This document shows positions 12,219 to 24,019 of a DNA stretch of 64,000 nt, piece by piece (positions within the stretch are counted from its first letter, which is position 1; every line of letters begins with the position of its first letter). Source of the DNA: Triticum aestivum (Eukaryota; Streptophyta; Magnoliopsida; Poales; Poaceae). The translations under genes and the position numbers were made by a program. Where the stretch lies: positions 551,265,267 through 551,329,266 of the forward strand of contig NC_057802.1 of NCBI RefSeq assembly GCF_018294505.1, written 5' to 3'. Under the pieces are notes generated by a model. The model had not been told where the DNA came from and searched no databases. It saw only the letters and a list, made by a program, of their open reading frames with translations.

Positions 12219-14252
12219 AGGGAGTATAATTTACAAAGACACCAGGGCGCCCAGGGGAACGGAGTGTGGGCAGCACGAGCACAACTTGGAGCCGCAAGGG
12301 GAGCTAGCGATAAGCGGTAGGGCGACCCTTCTGCACCTCCCGGCTGAGGACGGATCTGGCCGCACCAGATGTGCTAACGGCTATTAACCGGATCCGGCCA
12401 AAACTGTAAACCATGGCGGGGAGTGGAGGGGGCGGGCGACATCATGGTGGAGGGGATGGGAGGCGGTGGTGAGCGTGGAGGGGTGGCAGCAGATCCACGC
12501 CACGACGAGGAGAGATATGGCGACAGCGACATCGTGGCGAGGAGATATGGCGGTGGCGACGCCGTGGCGAGGAGACATGACGGTGTCGACCTGTGCGGGT
12601 TGAATGAGATGTGAGTAAGGGATTGTGTCCGTGCAGCGAGGGGGTGACCTGTTTTTTTTAAGAAAAATCGGTTGTTTTTTTTATATGAAGGGAAATCAAC
12701 TATTTGCTCCTAGAGAAATGTAACATATTTTTATAGTGAAAAATATCACATACCTTAAATAATAAATTCCCCGAGAATAATCATGAACAAGTGATTTATA
12801 AGTTAGCCTAAATTTATTAAAATCAGGATGCAGCTTACAAATCATTAAACTTTTTGTGATATTTTTTATGCGGTTGTTACTTTTGACCAATACAACCACA
12901 TTAAACTTTTTGCCCTTCTGGCACAGTTATTTACATCTCACACATAATGTTTAGTTCTTCTTAAATGCCACAGTTTAATTGGAAGAGGGAAGGGAGGGAG
13001 GGAGAGAGAGAATCTTGCATTGCAGCGAGAGAGGCAGAGGGAGGGAGAAGTTAAACAGTGTGAGATGTAAATCAAGTGCATGGTTAAAGTCTGGTGGAGA
13101 TGGAAGGTGTGATTGCGAGCTAGATGCACCATTGAAAAATGTGGCAATCTCGGGCTCGAGAGGCAGAGAGGCAAAGATAATGGATGGAGGAAGAGAAGGA
13201 AAAGAGTAATTTAACGGTAAAAAAAGACAACATTCGCTGATGTGCATGAGGAATCTAAAAGTACTCCACTTGTTCTACATTTATGTATCTTTTTCACGAA
13301 TCAACGTGGAACTGTGTACTGACATGCCTCCTTATCTAGAATCTCCATTTGCACCATCTAGAAGAAAATTTGAGGAAGAGACTAAAAGGCACATACATGA
13401 GTAGCCTGATTCTTGTCTTAGAAAGTTGGTTCTTATATATATGTCTTGGATTAAAAAGAGCATGAGAACTTGCCAAGCCATTTGGAAATGCCATCAGAGC
13501 TGGAACTTTTTTAGGTTGCTGACAACATTGAGCTGGACTTGCTTTTGTTGCTACTACTGCTGAAGACAAACTCCAGAAAAGGGAGTGAAAGCAGAAAGAA
13601 GAGAGGTTGCACAAGATGAGTAATGATGGGTAGCGGTAGAGGCAAAAACTGTGATGATGATGCGGATCTGACTATTAGTATGTTTCCCATCAAGGAAACC
13701 TACAATTTCTGTTATGATACATATTTTCTATTATGAGGTGTGTTTCTCATAAAGAATGTGATTTCTGCCTGATAGTTTTCTAAAAACGCGAAGGTTTTAT
13801 GCAAAGATTGACATTTAAGAAGGATGTAGTAAAATGTAAACCTTGGTAGGTACTCCTGAAGTTGAAGCTACTCAGGCCATAGTAATTTGTTTTTCCGAGC
13901 ACTGAACTACTGTTTTGGGTTTTGCTTAGTATTGTTATTCCTCGTAGAATATTCAAGAGGAACACCCTTTAAATTTTGTACTTATCATAGCTTCAGGTCC
14001 ACTTGTGAGCTCTTATGCAATTTTGCTTAAGTTAGATTAGGATGGGGTTCCTTTGACCTTATGGTCATGTATATAACAACGACGACCTATTACATATCCT
14101 TTTTCCCCTCAGAAATCTTTAGGTACAACTGCATGGTTACGTGCATCGAATTAAAAGCGTGTATGGCAGGTGGTGGAAGGAAAGATTGCAAGTCAGATGC
14201 ACCACTGGTATACAGTAGACACAATTCGTGTTAAACCACTGAAATATTTATG
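12219..14252. other. No gene supported; probable left part of Helitron ending at 14282
   Basis: 12240-12620 is GC-rich with overlapping ORFs on both strands. 12960-13210 is a purine-rich (GAGGGA)-like stretch. The rest is AT-rich. I see no Helitron 5' end I trust, so where the element that ends at 14282 begins is unknown. Confidence 0.5.
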
Positions 14253-14282
14253 ACCCGTTCCAATGCACGGGCAGTCAACTAA
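14253..14282 (+). mobile_element. Helitron 3' terminus (degenerate hairpin + CTAA)
   Basis: CCCGT..TCCAATGC..ACGGG forms a 5-bp stem hairpin, followed by CAGTCAACTAA and then T. Helitrons end in a hairpin about 10 bases before CTRR and insert between A and T. The hairpin loop has changed from the GGCAACGC seen in the other copies. Confidence 0.65.
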
Positions 14283-14767
14283 TTCGATATGCCATCATCT
14301 CTCGAGGTAGTGATAGCCGTTTTTTCAATCAGATGTACAATACGCCATCATCTCTTGGAGTATGTGGGGAAGTTTAGAAAAGATGCAAGAAATGGTGCAG
14401 CGAGATGACACACCTTCTAAGTGACGACAATGCTACATGCTGCTTTGTCTTTTTTTATTTAATATATTTTTATATGTTCACTTTTATAGGTTAGAGATAA
14501 TAAAAATTGATGGCTTCGGATGATGCTTTGAAAATGTCAATTGAGAAAGTCATGGATATAACTATGAGCGACTAGACTCAAAAGTCATCCAGTTTTACAC
14601 GATGATAATACTTTTTTTGCGGAGTATGAGAGAGATGGAGATAGATTACATTGATGTTCAAAAAGAATCCTTCGACAAGGGCCGGGTCAATTTCATTGGA
14701 AGGAGCCAAAACTACACCGAGTTTTATACAGTAACGTAATCTATCTCCATTGCTAAAAACCTAAAAA

Positions 14768-14797
14768 GCCCGTGGCAACGCACGGGCATTCTACTAG
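14768..14797 (+). mobile_element. Helitron 3' terminus (hairpin + CTAG)
   Basis: GCCCGT and ACGGGC form a 6-bp stem around an 8-base loop (GGCAACGC), followed by ATTCTACTAG. This matches the other termini at 15975-16004 and 57887-57916. The following base is A rather than the expected T. Confidence 0.75.
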
Positions 14798-14845
14798 AGG
14801 TCAACACGAGGTCAGAAAATTTGCGAGAAGGAAACTATCCAGACG

Positions 14846-15560
14846 TTGGCAACATTTTTTGATAGCTGGCCTGGGATGGACAACGACATCTCATCGTGCA
14901 ACATGGTAAGTAAAGTATTTTGTCTATTGTTATCATTGTTTATTGTTGTTTCTAATAGCTCCACTTGTAGATTTATCTTCCCTATGCATTCATCGGTCAA
15001 TACATCTTATACGTCATCGACAAAAAGGCACGTCGTCTATATATTATGGACCCTATTCAAACATCACACAGAGGTTAAAAATTTGAGCCATGCACAGAAA
15101 TTAAAAAGTTTTGCAAGGGATTTCAAAGAAGCACTCAAAATAAAGCTGCCTGGTTGGAATTCCGATATATCTAAATGGCAACATTTATTTGCGTTTGATA
15201 TTCCAACGACTATAGATGGGTAATGAATTCATAATAAAAATATTTATTTTTGTTATCACTATATTCTTTATATTATTAATTTAAAAAATTGCAGGAATGT
15301 GTCTGACTATTTTGTTTTTCATTTTATGCTGTGGTGGAACGGTAAAGAATTGGTGAAGTCTGTTTGCGCGGTGAGTATTGTCCGTTACATGTTTTAAGAC
15401 CTTCGGTGTGAAATTTTCATACTAACTACATATATTGTTTGTGAAGGATGGGTATGAGTTGAGGAAGTAGTTTTTATTATACTTGCTAAAACATCGTGGT
15501 AATGAAACTAAAGGCAACTTTCCTGATATTGTGAAAGAATTTCTTAAGCGTATTATCTAG
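14846..15560 (+). pseudogene. Ulp1-like (C48) protease gene fragment with introns
   Basis: Four exon-like blocks resemble the C-terminal catalytic domain of plant Ulp1/SENP-type cysteine proteases, which cleave SUMO-like modifiers: 14846-14905 (TFFDSWPGMDNDISSCNM), 14971-15219 (YILYVIDKKARRLYIMDPIQ, then a frameshift and a helical segment ending PTTIDG), 15295-15370 (NVSDYFVFHFMLWWNGKEL) and 15447-15560 (DGYELRK, stop, FLLYLLKHRGNE..). Junctions keep GT/AG, so the fragment was captured as genomic DNA, not cDNA. The histidine before the YVID strand is Gln here, and the usual D-C-G is S-D with catalytic Cys replaced by Ser. With the frameshift near 15065 and TAG at 15468 it cannot make an active protease. 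It lies between two Helitron 3' ends, pointing to Helitron capture. Confidence 0.65.
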
Positions 15561-15974
15561 ATATTGATAGTTTTGTACTAGAGGTTCAGTTTGAACATCG
15601 CTCAGTTTGTTACATGGACATGTCGTTAATCTTTCTTTTTGTTATGAATTTTTATTTCTCTTCATTTCTATCACAATAAGATCGACTTTACCGAGGATGA
15701 GAATGGATCAGTTATTAAATCTTGGATGGAAATTTCTTTTACCTGTTTCCCTGGGCAATCTCTTATTAACAACCTCTTCTCAACTTGTTTCACTATAAAT
15801 AAGATAATACAATAATAATAAGAATATTTTCAACACAAACGCTCTCTCAAACAAGAGAAATAAACATGTCTTTTTCATAGATATTTAGAATGATTAGGTT
15901 CCAATAATTGTGTTTGTGTTATATTGTTTGTAAGTGTGAAATTTAATATGTAACTCTTGCAAACTATTTCAAGA

Positions 15975-16004
15975 GCCCGTGGCAACGCACGGGCACTCTA
16001 CTAG
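15975..16004 (+). mobile_element. Helitron 3' terminus (hairpin + CTAG)
   Basis: GCCCGT-GGCAACGC-ACGGGC hairpin, then ACTCTACTAG and T at 16005, as expected for insertion between A and T. The Helitron body lies to the left on the plus strand, so the gene fragments at 16.5-19.7 kb are outside it. Confidence 0.85.
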
Positions 16005-16562
16005 TGTTCGTAGCTATCCGAGCTAGATTGTGCGGCAACTGTCAAACATCTCATCTCACGTAGGCGAGTACCGTGGTCACGTTAACTAGCCTAGAGTTGT
16101 CTGGGCGATCGATCGAGCCGAGACGCTAGCTTTTTGGTTTTTCCACAAAAAAAATAAAATTGACGCGCGGCCAACCGTACGCCGATTTGTACGCCACATA
16201 TGCACTTGCGGTGAGGTCACCATTACGCACGTACGAGCAGTCCCCAAGGACCTAGAGGATTTGATTTGATTTGATGATGAACAGTTAAGGTACAAACCTC
16301 AAAACAGGACACAACAAGCATATCCAGAAATAAGAGAGGAGTGTTCCACCGAGCTCTCACAGCGATCAAGAACTCTCGGTCGTCGGATTGGTTTGCTTGA
16401 TGCAATTCTGGGCGTTGGATCGAGAGGTGGAAGGAGCTGGGCCGTCGGATTGAAGATGAGCTCCTGCAGGAATGAATAGTTACCGCCCGCTATAAAGATC
16501 TCGTGCCACCGCCTGTTAATACAGCACCCCACCGAGGACATTTTCGAAATTTCACTACGTGG

Positions 16563-16570
16563 TATAAAAG
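16563..16570 (+). promoter_or_regulatory. TATA box of a gene fragment
   Basis: TATAAAAG followed about 30 bases later by a pyrimidine-rich leader (ccaacccgcttcctctcctctccc..), the usual form of a grass core promoter. The first plausible coding exon begins at 16970. The leader region 16620-16900 is GC-rich and gives overlapping ORFs on both strands, which I leave out. Confidence 0.55.
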
Positions 16571-16969
16571 GCCAACGTCAGGGTTTCTCCCCAACCCGCT
16601 TCCTCTCCTCTCCCCAATCGGCTTCCTCTCACGCGAGGGAGAGCCACCGCCGCCGCCCCCTCCCCTTCCACCCTAGCCGCCGCCTCTCCCATCCCCCTCT
16701 CCTCTCCATGGTCCCCCGTCCCTCTCTCCTCTCCACGGTCTCACGTCCCCCTCTCCTCTCCATGGTCCTCGGCAGAGGCAGCACGGGCGGCCGCCGCACC
16801 ACGCGACAGAGCGCCCGGCCACATCGGAGAGGTCCTGGATGTCGTGGTGAGGAGCGTGTGCTGCCGAGACGGCCGTCCGCAGCATCGTCGCTATCGACCA
16901 TGCTAGGTGGCCAGGCGGAGCGCGGCGGCGCTTGACGGTTTGTGTGGGACCTCAACGGCATGGAGGAGG

Positions 16970-17077
16970 ATGGGGTTCATGCTGCGGGTGTGGCTGGCCT
17001 CCTTCGCGGCGGCGGCAGGCGGCGGCTACTTCCTCTACAAGGACTACAAGCTCGCCCACGACTCCATGGCGCTCCAG
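16970..17077 (+). pseudogene. First exon of a small membrane-anchored protein (fragment)
   Basis: The exon encodes 36 residues beginning MGFMLRVWLASFAAAAGGGY and ending ..KDYKLAHDSMALQ, followed by a consensus donor CAG|GTACGG. A hydrophobic alanine/glycine-rich segment (residues 8-22) looks like a single N-terminal membrane helix followed by a charged stretch. I recall small uncharacterised plant proteins with this N terminus, but cannot name the gene. No matching second exon is found downstream: 'ttgcag' at about 17218 is an acceptor, but the sequence after it does not continue such a protein. It is most likely a gene fragment, though transcription from the TATA box is possible. Confidence 0.45.
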
Positions 17078-17150
17078 GTACGGTTTGCACCCTTGCACGC
17101 ATCTGAACCTCCGTGGACTGCAACTCCACCCAAGCCGCTGCTGTAGGTGA

Positions 17151-17152
<2 letters not shown>

Positions 17153-17188
<36 letters not shown>
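17153..17188 (+). repeat. (CT)18 microsatellite
   Basis: Perfect CT run 75 bases after the exon-1 donor site. Confidence 0.95.
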
Positions 17189-17193
<5 letters not shown>

Positions 17194-18028
17194 ACGACTG
17201 CTCCTCATTTTCTTGGATTGCAGGTCACCACTATCACGGGGCAGGACGATGTCTTTGCAGTAGCTTGGATGGTGTCTCCACTGCTTGATCTACTTCGCTG
17301 CTGTAAATGGAGATATATATATCTGACATAGAACCTTATATATGAAATACTAATCTCATGCATTAGTTTTGTAAGCCATGGTGTATTAGCAGCAAACACA
17401 TTACTCATGAGATGTGGGTTTCATTCTGCACCTCTAAAATTCTCCATCACACAAATAGAACAAACAATTCGACTTATTGCCCACATATGGGGGATCTGTA
17501 TATGTCTTCTGGTGTCTGTTAAAGCTGCGACCTTGGTTATGCAATGTAGTATCTAGGCAAAGGTAGATTGGGGACCCTGATGATCTATCTGATGTCAGCT
17601 GCAGGGCAGTTGTGTATGGGTAAACCGGCTCACGTGGTGATCTAGGTTCTAGGGTATAGATCAATGCACGCCCGTCTTTCTTTGTTATTGTTGATCCGTG
17701 CTTGGTATGGAAATGTTGCTCTCCGATCTCCTGAGCGCGATTCCATGACTAGCTTGTGGTGGTGGGTAATTTAGTGCAACTCTGCCTGCTCATATCTGGA
17801 GTATGATGAGAATTGGGTGATTTTGTGCAGTTCTTTAGTTTGATGTAGACTTGTAGATACATGTAGCGAAAGCAAGTAGGGTTTGGTATGTGATTTTGTA
17901 GCTTTTATTATGATACATCCTTTAAACATGTGCTTTGCTGTACTTATTATTAGCAACCGTAACGGGAACTCTGGACGCCTCCACCTCCACCCACCGGCTG
18001 GGGGCCCCCGTCACTCCTGCTCCATCGC

Positions 18029-19697
18029 GTGGCCATCATCGGGGCCTCGCCGCGGTCTCGAGGCTGTGATCCTGAAAGGTGAGTGAATTTGTCAGAACCC
18101 CCGGGTTGCATTGGGTGGGGATGCACCTTCTAAGCGTTTGCTAATGCTGAGATTATTTGTCACTCGTGTTGCCGGGGCAGGATGACACCACGCTTGGTGG
18201 TGTGGGATGGCTGCAGATGCAGAGCGCTTCTGATCTCGTAAGACAACAATCTTCATGTTCTGTTATGCGCTTGAGTTTCTATAGGATACTGTGATTGGAA
18301 ACTGTTGGTCGCTGTTTGATAGCTGGATTTTTTGAGAGGGGGACTTTTATTTGTTCTAAACATGACGCTGACTTTGTTTCTGAAGATGCAGGATCTTAGG
18401 TCCCAGCTTCAGGAAATGATTCCGGAGCAACAGGTTTGTGGCTCACTCATGCATTCTGTTGTGAAGTTAAGTTGGAAAGTATTCGTGTCATCTGATTCCT
18501 TATCCTCTCTTTTTATCAACCCCTGCTATTTACTCAACCAGTGTTAACCCTGACAGTTCATGTGATTCTGTGTGATGCTTAGTTTCTGCTTCCAAATAGT
18601 GTAGAACACCTTTTATTCACAAATGCCATGGTGTAACATGCTAGCAAATGATAATTGTTGCAAACTAGCATTTAATACTCAACACCTTTAAGGAACAAAT
18701 TTACCTTGTTTCAAATATATTATTCATGCGTTGCACTAGATTCTGTTACATGCCTGATATGAAAATAAATTAGTAGATTAGTCAATTACGCTCTTAATAT
18801 TGGAGAGGTGCTACTTGGATTCGTCTTCACCGCTCGAACCACTTGTCTCTATGAAAGACTAATTCTGCCGGTTCAAAGTTATTTCATGTCGATTGCATTT
18901 TTTTACAAGACCGCTTGAAAAAACTTGTCAGAGCATGAAAACGTCCAGCTTGGTAACATAACTGTGGACATGGTATGCATTTAATAACATTTGTCTTTAA
19001 AAACTCTGTTTCTGTGCCGACCAAATTCTGAACAATGTTTCTACTTTCTCCAGGTCCTTGGTGGGATGAGAGGGATTACTGGAATGCTCTGGGAAACATC
19101 TTTACTTGACCCGGAGGAGGTATCCTTTTATTGTTCTCCTTTGTAGTGCTATGGGTGCTGTAATGAGAGCAAATTACATATTAGCTTGTATGTCTAGGAA
19201 TGTTCCTTGGGTTAGAAAATTGATTATTATATTATCTTGAGATCTCCAGTCAAGTTTCTGTCCTGAAGTTGAGCTTAATTTGTCCCTGTACAGTAGTAAT
19301 TAGTGTGTTAATTGTATACTTTATGTCGAAATATGAATCACTTTCCAGAATTGACTATAGCACAGTGATTTAAAAGATATGTTCACGTTCAAATTGGATT
19401 AACTCATTATACATCAACTTGCTTGACTACAAGAGCATAATCCTTTATGGTTTATATTTTAGCATGCCTGCCTCATTGCAGAGTTTTGATTGAATTGGTA
19501 CTTAGTTTGGCTTGAGATATTTAAATTTATGCGTCATTGGTATATCTCTGTTGATGCCTGTAATTTGTGTGCTTTCTATTCAGGGTATTCGATTTAGAGG
19601 TCTCTCTATTTCAGAGTGCCAGAAAGTACTGCCGGCTGCAGTTAAAGATGGAGAACCTTTACCTGAGGGTCTCCTTTGGCTTCTTTTGACTAGAAAG
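18029..19697 (+). pseudogene. Mitochondrial citrate synthase, 5' fragment (six exons, decayed)
   Basis: Six GT/AG-bounded exons in order match the start of plant mitochondrial citrate synthase, the TCA-cycle enzyme joining acetyl-CoA and oxaloacetate. Exon 1 is 18029-18078 (..GLAAVSRL, presequence), exon 2 18181-18237 (TTLGGVGWLQMQSASDL), exon 3 18392-18433 (DLRSQLQEMIPEQQ), exon 4 18909-18972 (DRLKKLV, 2-bp deletion, then VQLGNITVDM), exon 5 19054-19119 (VLGGMRGITGMLWETSLLDP) and exon 6 19584-19697 ([19 protein letters not shown] ..[13 protein letters not shown]). It stops there; the catalytic His/Asp exons are absent. Defects: start codon ATG is GTG, a 1-bp deletion and two in-frame TGA codons (probably from CGA) in exon 1, the exon-4 frameshift, and a weakened exon-4 acceptor. 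Retained introns show DNA-level duplication, not retroposition. Confidence 0.88.
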
Positions 19698-22600
19698 GTT
19701 TGACTTCTATGAAACACATACCCCTCTTTAGTTTAGTGGTCTGTGAAAATAGTTCGTTCGAAAATAGGAGGTATAATTTGTTCATTGATGCAGTAGAGGA
19801 CGTAATGTATCGGTTGACTTTTCTATTATACCGTCCATGAGTATTATAATAAAGTTTTGCCTTCATACTATAAATCCCCTCATTGGAGCTATATATCATA
19901 TGCCGTACCATTTAGTCTGGTTCATGAGTAAAATGTTTTAATAAATTTAAGGTTGTTCTTTGTTTGCTTGCTGTTTGCTAGCACTAATGCTGATGTATGA
20001 ACAAATATAGAGCTTCAAAAGAAAACAAAGTATAGTTCATATTTTTAATCATTTATGTCCATATCATGTGATGCTAATGTATGAACTTTATATAGTTTGG
20101 TTTAAACGATATCAAATAAAATAATATATATTATGGAAATTAAATAAACCCTACAAATCAATTTAGGAAACTATTGTTACTGGCAAAATGAAATTATAGA
20201 ATTAAGGATTTGCAAGGCTTTCGTTTGCAACTGGAAATACTTACGCTAAGCGCTATATGAGTATTTTGATTTTTGTGCATTTCCTGATATTTTAAGGAAT
20301 TGGCGATGATCAATTTACAGTCAATTATCAATTTGTGCGGTTCATTAAATAATCAAGATAACACGTGGAGGCCCATTCTTCTTTGGGCCAGCAGCCTTCT
20401 CGCCAATGAAGGCATTTCTACCCGGTCCTTTTCTTCTAGCCTGCTGCAGGGACCAAACACTATACCTTCTTCGGTGAGCTCTTCTTCTCTTGCCTTTCTC
20501 CCTGCGCCGCTTATTCGGTCGGGGTTGATCTCTCCTTAGACCCTTTCTCTTTTACCTGACTATTCTATCCTTTCCTAGGTCTTCAATCTGTTTTCTTCTT
20601 CAATGAAGCTGACCATGACATCCTGCACGTAGTGCACTGCTCCCAGAGGTATCTTTCTCTCTTCCAGATCTAGTTCATTTTGCTCTGAGTTTAGTTATGC
20701 TTATGATTGCCTGTTGTGCCTATATTCGCTCGCCATCACATGTCCGCGGTGCATGTCAGTGTTAATTATATTTGCACAATCAGATAGGGGTAGATGGCCT
20801 CCTGCCCTTGGTTGCTTCCCCTCTGCTTACTAAAATACATGTACAGTTCTTATATTTTACATTTACGATCAGCGAAATTAATAGCTGTGACACATTTAAG
20901 CTATTGAAGTTCATTTGATTTTGTGTATCTATAGATGTGCTTATATTCTTGAATCCATTTGATTTTATGTCTCTATAGACATATTTATGTGCCTGTCAGC
21001 TCATGCCGACAGTTTGCTACGTATTTACCGTCCTGTCAGCTCATGCTGACCGTTTGCTCATGCTGACATTTGTCTAAGTTTCTTTATTTCAAAACTGCAT
21101 ATGCACGAGAGGCTCACACTGAGGGAGGGCTAAATTGTGAGATATCCTTGTTTGGTCCTTCCATATGCCTACAAGGCCTGAATCAATATGACATGGTTTA
21201 TCATTGAACTGAATGCTTCAATGGAAATTTGATTTCAGGTGATATCATGAATATATACTTTTTATGGTTTGGCTAGATGGTCATTCTAGATTTTGTTTGA
21301 TTGTGTATAAATGGCCGGGTTGTGATTACGAAGCTGATTTTCTTTTGGTACTACAATTGTTGCCCACTGCCGCCGCGTCTGTCAAGCTAGCGCGTCACAT
21401 CTGCCACTTCTCCTCTAGGTAGCACGGGGTTCTGCCTATGTGAGCCACGACGGCGCTGCCCGTGCCACTGCCTCGTTCGTGAGCATCACCTCGCCCCTGC
21501 CCCGTCTGTGAGGTAGACGCTTTGTGGAAGGAAGGCGAGCTCTTCCGCCGTGGGAGCCGTCGGGAATTGTTCGCTTGCCGGGTTTTGGCCACTTACCCGG
21601 TGGCTCCAGCTAAGCTGAGGTGAGCAGATTGATCGAGGTTTTCTTCCACTTTTGGCGCATCAGATCTAGAGTCTTCCATTCCTGTTTCAGTTTTCTTGGA
21701 TGGTAAGATGTTGTGCTCGGATTTGAAGAGACTTACCTCCAAAGATTTGAGATCTTATAGAAATTAGAAGTGAGAGTCTTTTAAAATGAATTATGCATAG
21801 TATTGCTCAATGGGATGCATAATTTGTTGTTTGTCTCATCAACTACAGTGCTAATTTACATACTGATTTCGTCGTGCTAATTTACATACTGATTTCGTCG
21901 TGATATAACTTGATGCTTAGACTATTTTGTTTTGTTTCGGCTGCAGAATATACCATATGGTTACATACACATGGTTGATTTACTTTTGGTTAAAAGTGTG
22001 AGGCTTTGGTGAAATTCCGGTTCCACCACTAGAAGATTTTATTGTTAAAGTAGTGGTGACCCTGATTATTTTAGCGGCACATGAGGCTGTACTTGCTATT
22101 CCCTACGAGTTGTTGCTGTGTATAAATTATAGTTGTTGACGCAGTTGGAGCGCTTGGTGCCACGTCGAGTTCATCTTATTATGTAAATATAGTGGTTGGC
22201 ATGCTTAGTTGATCCTATTGTGGTTACCCGATTGTTTTGGGTTGTGGACCTACAACAAAGTGGAGTTATATTCTGTTTTTTTCTACAACTCACATGACAA
22301 AGTGGAGTTTTGTTCATTTTCTGGATTATGTTTCCCCACGTTATTTTTCTTGCTCTTCTTTATTTTGTTTTTCTTTGCTCTGCCTTCACCTGATTGATAA
22401 TGTGTTGTTTATCTGCTTATTGTTTTGTAGGTGCTGGTTTTCATGTGAGCAGCTACTGGTGGTTGCGCATTGATAGGTAGATTGTCTTTTTGTTCATGCA
22501 CAACCTCTGGGCCTACTTCCGGTGGTTACGATTTATGTGCCTATTTCGTGTATTTTTGTTTCCAGTAGTAATTATTCAAGTGGAGGTCAGATGCAGTGAC

Positions 22601-22775
22601 ATAGATGGTTGAGCAATATACGTGTTGCGCTCTGCTGAATTAGGAGAAAAATAAATGTTGCTGGTAGTGGAATTATTTGTTTTGCATTTGGCAACATATC
22701 CGATAGTCATGTGTCTAGGTTGTTCATAGAGTTTGGTCTAGGTAGTCTTCTGGGTGCATTTAGAAAGGTGCTTTG
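19698..22775. other. No gene supported; intron remnant and unclassified sequence
   Basis: The first few hundred bases are probably the residue of citrate synthase intron 6, whose end is not found. 20340-20660 looks promoter/leader-like (GC-rich, pyrimidine tracts) but leads into no recognisable exon. 21360-21620 is GC-rich without a convincing ORF. 22200-22470 gives hydrophobic ORFs in two frames from T-rich sequence and is not taken as coding. Confidence 0.55.
21848..21899 (+). repeat. 26-bp direct tandem duplication
   Basis: Two perfect adjacent 26-base copies starting GTGCTAATTTACATACTG.., followed by a partial third start (gtgat). Confidence 0.9.
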
Positions 22776-22776
22776 T

Positions 22777-23239
22777 CCCTCATGCTCCATTTATTCAGGC
22801 TCTGATTGATCACACTGCTCCCTTTGAGGTGGTTAAGACTGCTGTGCATTCCATTTGGAAGCCTGCTCCTCATATGCGTGTGGTGGTTTCTACTCCTACT
22901 AAGCCTGGGAGGTCTGCCGGTGGGAAGACAGCTGCTCCTACTCAGCCCAGTGGTTCCTCTGTCTCGTCTAGTCCTCGTGGACGCCTTGCCTCGTTCTTCG
23001 GCAAGGCTCAGTCTGCTATCATGAAAGCAATCACCTTCAGCTGTCAGCAGAATCATGATGTTCAGAAGCGCCTCATCATCTCCAAGAATCAGCTCAAGCA
23101 GCGTCTTCGTGATCGTGGGAGCCCCGTGAGTGATGATGATCCTATTCCCGCGGCCCCATCCACTTCCACCTTCGGTCTCCCGTCTCATGACGAGTATCCA
23201 GAGTTCTTTGTTGATGATGATGACATCCGCCAGGAGTGA
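22777..23239 (+). pseudogene. C-terminal part of env-like ORF, duplicate copy (element B)
   Basis: The frame from about PHAPFIQALIDHTAPFEVV to the stop at 23239 (..EYPEFFVDDDDIRQE) equals the last ~155 residues of the env-like ORF at 32106-33960. This copy keeps one frame through the end, whereas the other is frameshifted near 33785. It contains a Ser/Pro/Gly-rich linker and a basic, glutamine-rich segment (SCQQNHDVQKRLIISKNQLK). Upstream of 22776 the homology ends abruptly. Confidence 0.8.
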
Positions 23240-23711
23240 CCGAGTCCGTTTAGTTCTTCGCCCCTTTTTGCTTGTTGCTGTCAAAGGGGGAGAAGTAGTA
23301 TCTTAGTAAGGTCATGCTATGATATGTTGGGGCTATTTGTACTAGCTAATATTATTCGGTCTTGTTAATGTTGCTACCTATGGTATTTGATCTTGATCCT
23401 GTGAAACCATGGTATTTGATCTTGATCATGTGGAGCTATGTTATTATCTTGTGGCTATGGAATGTTTTTAAGTCTATGGGTTATTATCGTCTCATATGTG
23501 CATGTCTCCCACATTTATATCTAGTTACATATGCGACCTTATGGCGATTGTGTTGAACATCCTAACACATTCATCCCATGCACACATTGAGGGGGAGCTA
23601 AAAGTAAATAGAAACATAAACTTATTATGTATTTGTGCCCTCATGATTGTCAATCTACTCCATCTATGATACTACATGTATGGTTGTCATCAAGAAACAA
23701 AAAGGGGAGAT
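23240..23711 (+). mobile_element. 3' untranslated end and polypurine tract of element B duplicate
   Basis: Parallel to 33961-34434, ending in the polypurine tract AAAAAGGGGAGAT immediately before the LTR start TGAAAGAGC. Confidence 0.8.
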
Positions 23712-24019
23712 TGAAAGAGCAATCATGCCCTTACATCATATTTTGATGTTGATGACAATATACATGTAGGGGAATAACAATGGTTGTCAAGTTAATCTCA
23801 GGTGTTAGTTCTCGGATCATCGAAGTGTGTGGATCAAGAGCATACAAGTGATTTTACTCAAGGATGAAGCATGAAAATTGATTCCATATTTGTTTTCTTG
23901 AGTATAGGATCCCGCACTATTAAGAGGGGATCGATAGGGTTAGTTAAAGGCTTGCTCTTGCCACAAACCTCCTTGCCACATACACATGCTTAAACCTTAC
24001 TGTTTCTGTCTCCTGGCTG

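Noticed and set aside
18029..19697. Functional citrate synthase gene
   Set aside because: Lost start codon, two stops and a frameshift in exon 1, a frameshift in exon 4, and no catalytic exons downstream.
22209..22473. Hydrophobic 62- and 78-codon ORFs as small membrane proteins
   Set aside because: They overlap in different frames in T-rich sequence; hydrophobicity follows from base composition.
22760..23284. 174-codon minus-strand ORF, and similarly 33045-33779
   Set aside because: Antisense shadows of the env-like ORF on the plus strand; they repeat wherever that ORF repeats.
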